Shown one piece after another: positions 8,906-16,436 of a DNA stretch of 26,634 nt (position 1 is the first letter of the stretch; every line of letters begins with the position of its first letter). This DNA comes from an uncultured euryarchaeote (GTDB lineage: Archaea > Thermoplasmatota > Poseidoniia > Poseidoniales > Poseidoniaceae), in the NCBI GenBank assembly GCA_937897365.1, contig CALCOP010000218.1, positions 1 to 26,634 on the forward strand, written 5' to 3'. A program made the position numbers and the translations under genes. The notes beneath the pieces were generated by a model. The model did no database searches, was not told the origin of the DNA, and worked only from the letters and a program-made list of their open reading frames with translations.

Positions 8906-11626
8906 TCATTCCTGCTCTTTTGTAAGGAGAGAATGTTCTATCAAATCATCTGCTCCATAGTGCTGTTTGATTTCAGCAATGGTTTTTTGCTGGTCTGTCT
9001 TTTCCGAATTTCTCTTTGAAAAGGTGACAAATGCTGCAGCTCCTAAGAACAAGATTGCGAAAAGATACAACGCAGAAGTCATACTCAAACCATTACCTGA
9101 AGAAGTTCCGTCAGTTGCCGTATTTTCAGAAGCAATTTGGCATCCATTAGCGTCGACAATTTTTCCAGCCTCCGTATTTTGACAAAGGTCGATAGCGTTT
9201 GCAATTCCGTCAAGGTCATCATCAAGTTGGAATTGACTGCAACCAGTGATTCCAACGTCCCGTCCAGCAACAGTTCGCGGGCATTCATCGACAAGGTCAA
9301 GCACTCCATCGCCATCATCATCATCGTCTTCTGCACTATCAATACAGCCATCGTTATCGAGGTCTTGACCAAGTCCAGCAACGCCGATTATCCCAAATTG
9401 GCAGTTGTCAAGGTTATCATAAACTCCATCATTATCATCATCGTCATCTTCGCTAATATCGCGACAACCATCACTGTCGTAGTCATCAACTGATGCACTT
9501 GTAGACCATCGAATTTCACCTCGAGGGCATGCGTCATCCGCATCGCTCACGCCGTCTTCGTCATCATCTAAATCAGTGAGTGAATCATGACAGCCATCTT
9601 GGTCGTAATCGTTAATGCTGGTTGAAGTCCATATCGGTGAATCACGTGGACAATTATCCGATGGGTTTGCAATACCGTCACTGTCTTCATCAATGTCACA
9701 CACATCACCTATATTGTCGCCGTCCAAATCGAGTTGCTCGCTGTTAGCGTCGTTTGGGCAGTTATCCATTTGGTCGACCCATCCGTCATTATCTGAATCG
9801 ATGTCTGCACATCCATCACCTTCACTGTCTGTTTCAGGGGTAGAAATCCAGCCAACGGGGCCTAGGGGACAAGCATCATTGTGGTCGAACACGGTATCCT
9901 CATCGTCATCGAAATCTTCGGTTTGGTCTTTGCAGCCGTCGCTATCATGGTCGGATGAGGCTTCAGAAAACCACCATGCGTCACCGTACGGGCAATCATC
10001 AAATTCATCGGCAATATTGTCATTATCGTCGTCATCATCACAGACATCACCTCGAAGGTCATTTTCGTGATTCGCTTGGTCAGCATTCGCAATCCTTGGA
10101 CAGTTGTCTTCACCGTCAAGCAATCCATCGTTATCTCGGTCTGTTTGGTAAAGCCACACACCCGAATCGAAATCACCCCAGCTGGATGCAGTGTTCTCTC
10201 CTGTCTCAAGCGTTCCAGAGTATATCAGTGACACCAGTGGAGAGCCATCAGGGGTGAGAGAGAGGTCAATCGGTTCGTCGTTTCCGTCACCACCTGCTTG
10301 AATTGCCCATTCCCATGTGTTGTTTTCAAGTAGTTCGGCTAAGAAGATGTCATTGTGAATATCATCATTGATACCGTCCAGGTCATACAGCGTATCCGGG
10401 CCGATCGTTAGACCTGCAGAGGTTACGCCTGCGACATATGTACTGCCGTGTTCAGAGTGAACCAATGATGTGGCCCTATCAAGCCCTATACCTCCTCCAT
10501 AGACGAGATTCGCCCATCCGCCAGTTGACGAAATTTCACTGACGAAGAAGTCTGTCCCCGATGATTGCGTTGTAAAATGAGAGTCAAAAGTAGCATTGCC
10601 GTAAAACTCTCCAACAGCGCGTATGCCGTCGGTCGATTTTCCTTCGCAATCCCAGATGCGATCTTCTCCGATACCTCCACCAGAGATGGCCCAATTCCAT
10701 CCGAATTCAGAAAAACTCGCTACCGCAACATCGGTCGAGCCCTCGGAGTTGTATTGATTATTGTTAATGAGAATCCGTCCATTGTACGTTATCGCGACAT
10801 ACATCTGTCCGGACGAATCTCTGCAAAGCGCTCCTATTCGTTCGATTCCATCGGCAGCTTCAGCGGAGACATTAGAGAGGACAACACCGTTTTCGTCGTA
10901 CGTCGCAATGAGTAAACTCGGTTCATCTGACGCTGGAATTATGTCTCCATTAAACTCAAGAGATTCTCGAAAGGTTACTGCAAGGTGGATTTGATTCGGA
11001 AACACATCGTCAACAACCATCATGTCGATAACAAACAGTTCGTTTGGGTTTTGAATTTGAGTTGACCACACCCATTCACCGTTTGAATTCAATCGAGCGA
11101 GGAATGCATTTCCATCATCTGTAGGCTCATTTTTACTCAACGGAGTTAATTGTCCCAAGCTGAGTTGGCATGAAGTAACAATACTGTTGAGACAGTAGGT
11201 ACCTGCAACCAAAAGGTCACCATTTGGAAGCATGTCAATAGCGTCAATTGAGTCGACGGCGTTTGAACCTCCGCTCATTGCAGAAGTGATATTTCCATTT
11301 TCATCCATCCAAGTAAGAAAGAAATCGAAGTCTTGACTACCTCCAGTGGCACCTAATCCATCGATTTGGTCTCGAAACTGTAGATTGCCCTGAAACCAAC
11401 CCGCTGAGACACTGGTTCCGTTATCATACACCATGGTCTCTACAATGTAATCATTTTCAAGACCCCCAAATGTTGAAACCCAGCCAAGAGTGGTTGAATT
11501 GTTTTCCTCCACAGAAAAGATATCGGTTTGGGAATCAAATTCCTCACCAGTTTGCACAGATGAGGAAGGGATGCTGCCAAGAATGAATAAAGTCACGAAA
11601 ACCACACAAAATCTGCTTCTGCGCAT
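8906..11626 (-). CDS. Secreted membrane-anchored protein: beta-propeller-like domain plus thrombospondin type 3-like calcium repeats
   Basis: The protein is 906 residues with a signal peptide at about 1-25. Residues about 45-490 contain recurring blades such as LPNGDLLVAGTY, GSTYVAGVTSAG and an AIQAGGDGNDEPIDL strand, the pattern of SBBP/bacterial beta-propeller proteins. Residues about 496-840 hold acidic DxDxDG repeats with paired Cys (DNCPxx...SDGC), typical of thrombospondin type 3 domains; several units include a W-x-S/T-S/T spacer. A transmembrane helix lies at 849-869, followed by a 37-residue charged tail. Calcium binding and extracellular location are inferred from the family. The architecture parallels the first gene of the window but the repeat sequence differs. 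It ends nine bases from leuS. Its role is unknown, probably at the cell surface. Confidence 0.85.
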   Translation of the reverse strand: MRRSRFCVVFVTLFILGSIPSSSVQTGEEFDSQTDIFSVEENNSTTLGWVSTFGGLENDYIVETMVYDNGTSVSAGWFQGNLQFRDQIDGLGATGGSQDFDFFLTWMDENGNITSAMSGGSNAVDSIDAIDMLPNGDLLVAGTYCLNSIVTSCQLSLGQLTPLSKNEPTDDGNAFLARLNSNGEWVWSTQIQNPNELFVIDMMVVDDVFPNQIHLAVTFRESLEFNGDIIPASDEPSLLIATYDENGVVLSNVSAEAADGIERIGALCRDSSGQMYVAITYNGRILINNNQYNSEGSTDVAVASFSEFGWNWAISGGGIGEDRIWDCEGKSTDGIRAVGEFYGNATFDSHFTTQSSGTDFFVSEISSTGGWANLVYGGGIGLDRATSLVHSEHGSTYVAGVTSAGLTIGPDTLYDLDGINDDIHNDIFLAELLENNTWEWAIQAGGDGNDEPIDLSLTPDGSPLVSLIYSGTLETGENTASSWGDFDSGVWLYQTDRDNDGLLDGEDNCPRIANADQANHENDLRGDVCDDDDDNDNIADEFDDCPYGDAWWFSEASSDHDSDGCKDQTEDFDDDEDTVFDHNDACPLGPVGWISTPETDSEGDGCADIDSDNDGWVDQMDNCPNDANSEQLDLDGDNIGDVCDIDEDSDGIANPSDNCPRDSPIWTSTSINDYDQDGCHDSLTDLDDDEDGVSDADDACPRGEIRWSTSASVDDYDSDGCRDISEDDDDDNDGVYDNLDNCQFGIIGVAGLGQDLDNDGCIDSAEDDDDDGDGVLDLVDECPRTVAGRDVGITGCSQFQLDDDLDGIANAIDLCQNTEAGKIVDANGCQIASENTATDGTSSGNGLSMTSALYLFAILFLGAAAFVTFSKRNSEKTDQQKTIAEIKQHYGADDLIEHSLLTKEQE
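9100..10140 (-). repeat. Coding thrombospondin type 3-like repeats
   Basis: Asp-rich repeats lie within the surface-protein gene. Units alternate between short acidic DDDDDNDGV segments and Cys-containing DNCP/DSDGC segments. Runs of GAT/GAC codons give low-complexity DNA (seen as cat/atc runs on the + strand). Confidence 0.75.
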
Positions 11627-11648
11627 GTATTTCCGATTCCGTCAAAGC

Positions 11649-11656
11649 ATTTGAAA
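11649..11656 (-). promoter_or_regulatory. Candidate TATA-like box for the surface-protein gene
   Basis: Read on the minus strand this is TTTCAAAT, centred about 26 bases before the ATG at 11626. It resembles the TTTCAAGTA box before 2496. No Shine-Dalgarno sequence is seen, which suits a leaderless transcript. Confidence 0.35.
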
Positions 11657-11708
11657 CCGTGTGCCGTCTGTCCCACAACTTCTTGACACAGGTAGGAGTG
11701 GGAAACCT

Positions 11709-12269
11709 ATGGGCACTCCGCAAGGCGTTTGGCGTCGCCCAATGGAACGTAAACAATCGATTCAAGCCGGAGAGAACATCCTCAATCTCGATTCTTGGCC
11801 TTCTTGGAACAGTTCTGCTCAAAGAATTTTATCTTCGTCGACTGGTACTCTCTTTGAAGGTCAACGATTTGATTTACACAGAATAGAACGCCAACGCTTG
11901 GTTGAGGAATTATGGCTTGTTAAATCCGTTCGAAAGGGGAAAAATCCCGATTTTGTTGAAATTGAATTTGAATGGTTGGGCCAACAGAGGGAAGGCAAAA
12001 CCGTTGGTACTTCACTGAAAGAATTGCGACTTTCGGTCACGGTGTTGTGTGAAGATGAAGGTGGGATTGAAATTGCCGCATGGTGGCAGATTCCGTGGTG
12101 GGCGCGTCCTCTTCGAGCACGAATGAATGCTCAAGCGAAGTCTTTTGCAACTCAATGGCTTGATGATCTTTCGTCGAAAGGAACCGCTCTGTTCAAGGAT
12201 TCACAATCGTTTTCTTTTGTCGAAAAGAAAAGCGAGCATTCAAAGACGGTCGGCGACGACGAGGAATGA
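11709..12269 (+). CDS. Uncharacterised protein, possibly SRPBCC/START-like fold
   Basis: The start at ATG 11709 gives 186 residues; AGGAGTG lies just upstream. The in-frame start at 11661 would add 16 unlikely residues. I do not recognise a named family. The pattern is an early WPSWNSS segment, G-x-LFEGQ, alternating beta strands, a Gly-Gly turn and a long C-terminal helix ending in FATQWLDDL. That resembles SRPBCC (polyketide cyclase/START) proteins, but this is a fold-level guess. There are no signal peptide or membrane segments. Its stop overlaps the next gene's start (ATGA), so the two are probably co-transcribed and translationally coupled. Confidence 0.65.
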   Translation: MGTPQGVWRRPMERKQSIQAGENILNLDSWPSWNSSAQRILSSSTGTLFEGQRFDLHRIERQRLVEELWLVKSVRKGKNPDFVEIEFEWLGQQREGKTVGTSLKELRLSVTVLCEDEGGIEIAAWWQIPWWARPLRARMNAQAKSFATQWLDDLSSKGTALFKDSQSFSFVEKKSEHSKTVGDDEE

Positions 12270-13348
12270 TGAGCCAACCGAACAGCGGGAAGAATGGGGG
12301 CTCATCCTCGGGAAAAAAACACCGTTCGAGAAAGAACAACAGAAGAAATCGCTCAAACCGTCCACGAAGATACGGTAGCACTGCCAAGAAAACATTGGAA
12401 GAACGAAATGCTACCATCATCAAAGATATGGAAAATCGAGCAATGGGAAGGTTTCAGCAGAACCCTCTTCCAATGGGGTTCCCTGATGGAATTGAAGAAC
12501 CGAAAACGTTCAAGTTTGATTGGAAACTCTCTCCTGTCCCTCTAAAAGACGAGGAGGAAATGGCAGGAAAAGTCATGCGTAAAGGTGAATTTGGGTGGTT
12601 AGATGACGATCGTGTTGATGAGATAGCAGAGATCGCTAAAGATTACAAAATGACACTTGAGCAAGCCCTTTCTCTTCGCTCCGCTCTCTTACAACAAAAA
12701 ACAGTCTATGGTCATGGGCGTCTCCGCTCCCAAGGAAAGAATATGTTACGACTTTACAATGAGGGTGTGAGTGTTGTTGATTTATCGACACGTTTTGATT
12801 TCCCGCCGATGAATATATTTCGCATAATCCTAACCGAAATGCGCTGGTCAAAATCGAAGATTAAGGAAAGTCTTCGCCAACCAAGTCGGCTGAGTGAACG
12901 CGAACGTACTGAATTTGAAGCCGCAGAGGCAGCCGACCGCGTTTCGAACGTCGACCAGGGCGAATCTCAAGAGAGGGCTGATTTGTTTGAGGATATCCTT
13001 GCCGATTGGTTTGAAGAACAGGGAGTTCGCCTTCGCCGTCAACCGGAGATGGTCCAAGAACAGAAGCAAGATCTGGGTCGGCCGGTACGAACGCCGGATA
13101 TCTTATTCCTCGACCATGTAGAGATCAATGGAAAACCCGTTGCATGGATTGATGCCAAGCACTTTTACGGAGCCGATGTAGATTTCCAACGCAAAAAAAT
13201 GGCGAAGCAAATGGCTCGTTACATCGAGGAATGGGGCAGTGGAGCCGTTGTTTATCGTCACGGCTTTTCTGAAAATTTATTCATGCCAGGATGTACATTG
13301 TTAGATGCAAATCTTCTTGATTTGAGTAAATTAGGTCCAGGCGAGTAA
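12266..13348 (+). CDS. TPD-motif PD-(D/E)XK nuclease, homologue of human CDIN1 (C15orf41)
   Basis: The protein is 360 residues. The first 45 are Lys/Arg/Ser/Asn-rich and probably disordered or nucleic-acid-binding. A helical region (about 110-205) contains an HTH-like segment (GVSVVDLSTRFDFP). The C-terminal domain carries the family signature: Glu242, then R-TPD at 276-279 followed by ILFLDHVEING, then WIDAK at 294-298 and YG at 301-302. Gln315 and the VVYRHGF strand follow. TPD with D-A-K is the PD-(D/E)XK nuclease core. The family is shared by archaea and eukaryotes; human CDIN1 partners codanin-1 and is mutated in congenital dyserythropoietic anaemia I. A role in structured DNA or RNA processing is inferred. 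Two tandem ATGs (12266, 12269) are possible starts. Its stop abuts the pantoate kinase stop. Confidence 0.85.
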   Translation: MMSQPNSGKNGGSSSGKKHRSRKNNRRNRSNRPRRYGSTAKKTLEERNATIIKDMENRAMGRFQQNPLPMGFPDGIEEPKTFKFDWKLSPVPLKDEEEMAGKVMRKGEFGWLDDDRVDEIAEIAKDYKMTLEQALSLRSALLQQKTVYGHGRLRSQGKNMLRLYNEGVSVVDLSTRFDFPPMNIFRIILTEMRWSKSKIKESLRQPSRLSERERTEFEAAEAADRVSNVDQGESQERADLFEDILADWFEEQGVRLRRQPEMVQEQKQDLGRPVRTPDILFLDHVEINGKPVAWIDAKHFYGADVDFQRKKMAKQMARYIEEWGSGAVVYRHGFSENLFMPGCTLLDANLLDLSKLGPGE

Positions 13349-14383
13349 TTAACGAATACTCGTCTTACGAACACCGAATCCTCTTTGCCGTAATGCATTA
13401 GCAATGTCATTCATCTCGTCATCAAGCAACGGTTCATCTAAACGCCTCGGCAGAATTGATACCGATACACCAAGCATGCACAGCCGAACATTGATACGTG
13501 CTTGCAAGTCAAGACGTAGAATTTCTTTTTTGACCTTGGTGAGAAGATCCTTGCGTACTTCCTCGTCAAGTAATCCTGATGCATCTGCAAAATTTCTCGA
13601 TTCAAACATGAGGTCCGGCCAGCGTTCATATGTCCAGTCTTTCAATCTTAAACGAGAGACTGCACGTTCTCCAGCTTTTGAGATTGAGCGCTGCCAGGCT
13701 TCATCATCAATGTATGTAGAAGTGTGACGACTCTCCTCAGGCTGCCATACCAGAAGAATTGGTTGATGTGTCGTAAAACTTACAACTTTTCCACCCGCAC
13801 CCGGTGAGCCAGGTTCGAGTCGCAGTTCTACGCCTTTCGCAGATATCCCTAAAACATCGCCAAGTCCAGATCCATGCATTCGTTCAATACGGTGTGCAAG
13901 ACGGAGATATTGTTCCTCAGTCCCCTTTTTGGAAATATTTTGGAAGGCTCTTGCAACGGCAACCAATCCTGCAGCAGACATTCCAAAACCTTGACTTGTC
14001 GGTAATTCCAACTTGACATGAATTCTGTACGAATCCTCTCTTTTGAGTAATCGGGCAATTCTCAATTCTTCAACAAGGTCAAGGTAAATTTTGCCGGAAT
14101 GAGGCAACACATTTCCATCCATTCCAATAACTTCGGTGATTATTTCTCCATCCTCTACTGGCCCCGCCGGTATATCGAGTTCCGCTCCTGCAGAGAGTTT
14201 TTCCTCGATTTCAGGTTGATTTGATGCGATGTATTCCACTGTTGCTTCAACACCATCGGCAACATTCAACCCCGCCCCCCTGCTTCCTTGAGAACGAGCA
14301 AGGTGCGAACCTTTCCAAATTGAGAAAAGGAGCGTAACATGACCTCCGCATCGCTCAGTCACCATGATGTTCAGTTCAACCAT
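13349..14383 (-). CDS. Pantoate kinase (archaeal CoA biosynthesis)
   Basis: An archaeal GHMP-superfamily kinase of 344 residues that phosphorylates pantoate to 4-phosphopantoate, the archaeal replacement for pantothenate kinase. Visible motifs are GGHVTLLFSIWKG near 13-25 (family GHxTGFF), GSRGAGLNVADG at 33-44, the ATP loop LPTSQGFGMSAAG at 127-139, and HGSGLGDVLGISAKGVELR with EPGSPGAGGKV near 170-200. The length slightly exceeds the usual size of about 300 because of extra sequence at 52-105. The start could be ATG 14383 or ATG 14365; the first is used. The partner phosphopantothenate synthetase is not in the window. An unknown gene lies 29 bases upstream on the same strand, so an operon is likely. 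Confidence 0.88.
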   Translation of the reverse strand: MVELNIMVTERCGGHVTLLFSIWKGSHLARSQGSRGAGLNVADGVEATVEYIASNQPEIEEKLSAGAELDIPAGPVEDGEIITEVIGMDGNVLPHSGKIYLDLVEELRIARLLKREDSYRIHVKLELPTSQGFGMSAAGLVAVARAFQNISKKGTEEQYLRLAHRIERMHGSGLGDVLGISAKGVELRLEPGSPGAGGKVVSFTTHQPILLVWQPEESRHTSTYIDDEAWQRSISKAGERAVSRLRLKDWTYERWPDLMFESRNFADASGLLDEEVRKDLLTKVKKEILRLDLQARINVRLCMLGVSVSILPRRLDEPLLDDEMNDIANALRQRGFGVRKTSIR

Positions 14384-14412
14384 CAGCAGCAGTGACTTGA
14401 ACTCTCTCCCTA

Positions 14413-15090
14413 TCAGAGGTGTTTTTGCTTTTTTTCACGGACTTTTTTTGCTATGAGTCGAAATTCCTCATCGAAGATGGCTTGCTTGTCTTCTTGAGAG
14501 AGGAATGCATATTGCAATTCATCTTCGATGCAAGAGAATTGATAATCCAAATATCGAAGTTCCTCTGGAATTAATTTATAGAGAACTTCGTCGCTGTCAA
14601 GTAAAATTATCCCGTCGGAGACATAACCTTGTATCCACTTGTACTCCTCTCTTCCATGAGCCAAAAATAACTCAAGTAACGGAAGTCGTTTTGCTAATGC
14701 TCTATCGTCTCGTAAGGCGAGTGCCATTGAGATTAACTGGTCACCAAGAGGTAGAAGTTCACCGTATTCTGAGGTGCTGATGCATAGTTGACACCATGCG
14801 TCCGCAATATCCTCACTGCCTCCTGCAGTTGTGCCACGCACTTGGAGTGGTTCGATTTGGGCTATTTCCCAATCTGTTTGCATCACTCGTCCGCTTATCG
14901 TATATCTCCGATTTGACTTCGCTTTCAAATGAATCTCGAAATCAATAACGTCAAAATCATCAGGATTTTTAATATCCACTGCTTTACTCTCGATTGACAT
15001 CCAGTCATGAGCCCAAGTTAATTCATACAACCACAACATGGCTTTCTTTTCACTTGCAAATGGTGAACAGATTTCGAGAAGTGGACCCAT
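14413..15090 (-). CDS. Uncharacterised acidic cytoplasmic protein upstream of pantoate kinase
   Basis: I do not recognise a family. The start at ATG 15090 gives 225 residues and is preferred because a TATTTAA box sits 24 bases upstream. The in-frame ATG at 15126 would add 12 residues and bury that box. There is no signal peptide or membrane helix. The N-terminal half seems beta-rich (DFDVIDFEIHLKAKSNRRYT, GRVMQTDWEIAQIE). The C-terminal half is helical and acidic and ends in a basic EKKQKHL tail. It lies 29 bases before pantoate kinase, so co-transcription is likely; a functional link is conjecture. Confidence 0.75.
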   Translation of the reverse strand: MGPLLEICSPFASEKKAMLWLYELTWAHDWMSIESKAVDIKNPDDFDVIDFEIHLKAKSNRRYTISGRVMQTDWEIAQIEPLQVRGTTAGGSEDIADAWCQLCISTSEYGELLPLGDQLISMALALRDDRALAKRLPLLELFLAHGREEYKWIQGYVSDGIILLDSDEVLYKLIPEELRYLDYQFSCIEDELQYAFLSQEDKQAIFDEEFRLIAKKVREKKQKHL

Positions 15091-15110
15091 GCCCTCTTTC
15101 TTTTCGAGAC

Positions 15111-15117
15111 TATTTAA
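15111..15117 (-). promoter_or_regulatory. TATA-like box supporting the 15090 start
   Basis: On the minus strand this reads TTAAATA, centred 24 bases before the ATG at 15090. It fits a leaderless archaeal promoter and would drive the unknown gene plus pantoate kinase. Confidence 0.5.
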
Positions 15118-15165
15118 CCTCATCAAGAAGCGAAGGGTTTTGAGCCATGCCGCAGTGAGTGTATC

Positions 15166-15705
15166 ATGCCCCTCGACATCGGAGACCCAGCACCAAATTT
15201 TGAACTTCGGAATTCAAACTCCTCCCAGGGTGATTCAGTCATGAATCTTGAGCAATCAAGAAGAAAAAATGGCCTCATTGTGGTCTTTGAGTGCAATCAC
15301 TGCCCTTATGTTATCGCCAGTATTTCACGACTCGAAGCCATGTCGGAGAAAGCGAAAGGTCTGGAAATTGGCTTTGTTGGTATTAATTCAAATGACCCAA
15401 CCGTTTACCCGAACGATTCATTTGAGCATATGCAGACGAGGGCTGAGGGAATGTCTTACCCTTATCTTCATGATTCTACCCAAGACATCGCCCATGCATA
15501 TGATGCGAAGAGGACCCCGGAGTTTTTCCTTTTTGACAGTCAACTCAAACTGATTTACAAAGGGCGCATGGACGACTCTCCTCGAGATCCAACCACGGTT
15601 CAAACTCATGAACTCGATGACGCGATTCAAGCGATGCTTGAAGGTAAATCTCCTGCAATAAGTATCACTGAGTCAATTGGCTGCTCTGTGAAATGGAAAA
15701 GTTGA
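15166..15705 (+). CDS. Thioredoxin-fold redoxin (peroxiredoxin-like AhpC/TSA family)
   Basis: A 179-residue cytoplasmic protein with no signal peptide. The opening IGDPAPNFELRN is typical of AhpC/TSA redoxins. The active-site segment FECNHCPYV (Cys43, Cys46) and the cis-Pro segment TPEFFLFD (Pro118) match the PRX_like1-type thioredoxin family found in many bacteria and archaea. The C-terminal GCSVKWK (Cys173) is also characteristic and may act as a resolving Cys. Reduction of peroxides or protein disulfides is the likely role. A four-Cys microprotein follows ten bases later, so the two are probably one operon. Confidence 0.9.
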   Translation: MPLDIGDPAPNFELRNSNSSQGDSVMNLEQSRRKNGLIVVFECNHCPYVIASISRLEAMSEKAKGLEIGFVGINSNDPTVYPNDSFEHMQTRAEGMSYPYLHDSTQDIAHAYDAKRTPEFFLFDSQLKLIYKGRMDDSPRDPTTVQTHELDDAIQAMLEGKSPAISITESIGCSVKWKS

Positions 15706-15715
15706 GAGTGATTTT

Positions 15716-15838
15716 ATGTCCGGGTGCCGAAGACAGTGTGGCTGGGATAAAAACATGGTTTGTAGAAGCTGTGGAATCGATTACGGTGTCACAGACGATT
15801 CTGTCAACAAAATTGACGCTCCTTCAGAAGAGGACTAA
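15716..15838 (+). CDS. Four-Cys zinc-ribbon-like microprotein (40 residues)
   Basis: ATG at 15716 and TAA at 15836-15838 encode 40 residues. Cys4, Cys8, Cys16 and Cys19 form the pattern C-x3-C-x7-C-x2-C (CRRQCGWDKNMVCRSCG), followed by an acidic tail. Two knuckles at this distance suggest a single zinc site. The gene starts ten bases after the redoxin stop, and GAGAGTGAT between them can serve as a Shine-Dalgarno site. Its stop abuts that of the convergent Lrp gene with no gap, so the frame fills the available space exactly. That is the main support that it is real. Metal binding is inferred. Possible roles include a zinc-binding partner of the redoxin or of a transcription or translation factor. 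Confidence 0.65.
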   Translation: MSGCRRQCGWDKNMVCRSCGIDYGVTDDSVNKIDAPSEED

Positions 15839-16261
15839 TCAGTATTGTTCAAGCACCAGTTCAGTGGTTGTTGAAGCAATTTCATTTGGAGCAGCAAGCC
15901 ACATTTTGTCGAGTAGCGTACGCAGAGCCATTGTATCATCAACGTGAACCAATGCCACTAAGTCGGCGTTTCCTGATACTTCGTAAATGATTTCAATCCC
16001 ATCCCATCCGGTCACTTCTGAAGCAAAAGAGCCTATTTCTGCACCGGGTGAAACTTTGATTCTGACAAGAGCGGTTAGTCCAACTCCACCTTCTCGAACA
16101 GTATAGCCTCTGATTGTTCCATCTTCTTCCATTTTGCGAACATGTGTTCGAACAGTCCGCTCTGAGGCACCGACTTCTTTGGCGAGTTCGACGTAAGACA
16201 TTCTTCCGTTTGTACGGAGTTGAGCAAGAATTGCGCGGTCAATTTCAGAAACACGAGCCAT
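15839..16261 (-). CDS. Lrp/AsnC-family transcriptional regulator
   Basis: A 140-residue protein with the family's usual two parts. An N-terminal winged helix begins at SEIDRAILAQLRTNGR, with the recognition helix at GASERTVRTHVRKME (31-45). A C-terminal RAM ligand-binding domain spans about 62-135 and includes VSGNADLVALVHVDD. Members respond to amino acids and act as dimers or octamers. A TATA-like box stands 24 bases upstream of its start. It is divergent from enolase across about 175 bases, so regulating that intergenic region, including its own promoter, is plausible but not shown. The effector is unknown. Confidence 0.93.
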   Translation of the reverse strand: MARVSEIDRAILAQLRTNGRMSYVELAKEVGASERTVRTHVRKMEEDGTIRGYTVREGGVGLTALVRIKVSPGAEIGSFASEVTGWDGIEIIYEVSGNADLVALVHVDDTMALRTLLDKMWLAAPNEIASTTTELVLEQY

Positions 16262-16280
16262 GTTGAGGCGTGCAGTTTAG

Positions 16281-16288
16281 AGTATATC
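16281..16288 (-). promoter_or_regulatory. TATA-like box of the Lrp-family gene
   Basis: On the minus strand this is GATATACT, centred about 24 bases before the ATG at 16261. It suggests a leaderless transcript. The 16262-16436 gap also holds whatever promoter enolase uses; no clear box was found for enolase. Confidence 0.5.
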
Positions 16289-16436
16289 AAACCACCTTCA
16301 TGCCTTTTTACGACATTAACTTGGAAATACGTACCGGAATGCGGAATATGGCTCATTTGACCACTTTTCCTCACGGTAGATGATTTGTCCGTTTCATTCA
16401 AAGGTCGCCGATGGTTGGAGCCGACTGGGGAAGTAC

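Noticed and set aside
9137..10257. Several plus-strand open frames opposite the second calcium-repeat gene
   Set aside because: They are antisense to Asp-rich repeats and encode Ser/Ile-rich or His-rich low-complexity sequence without start-site support.
16380..16436. Upstream start for enolase
   Set aside because: The added 19 residues are not part of enolase; ATG 16437 gives normal length and N-terminus.
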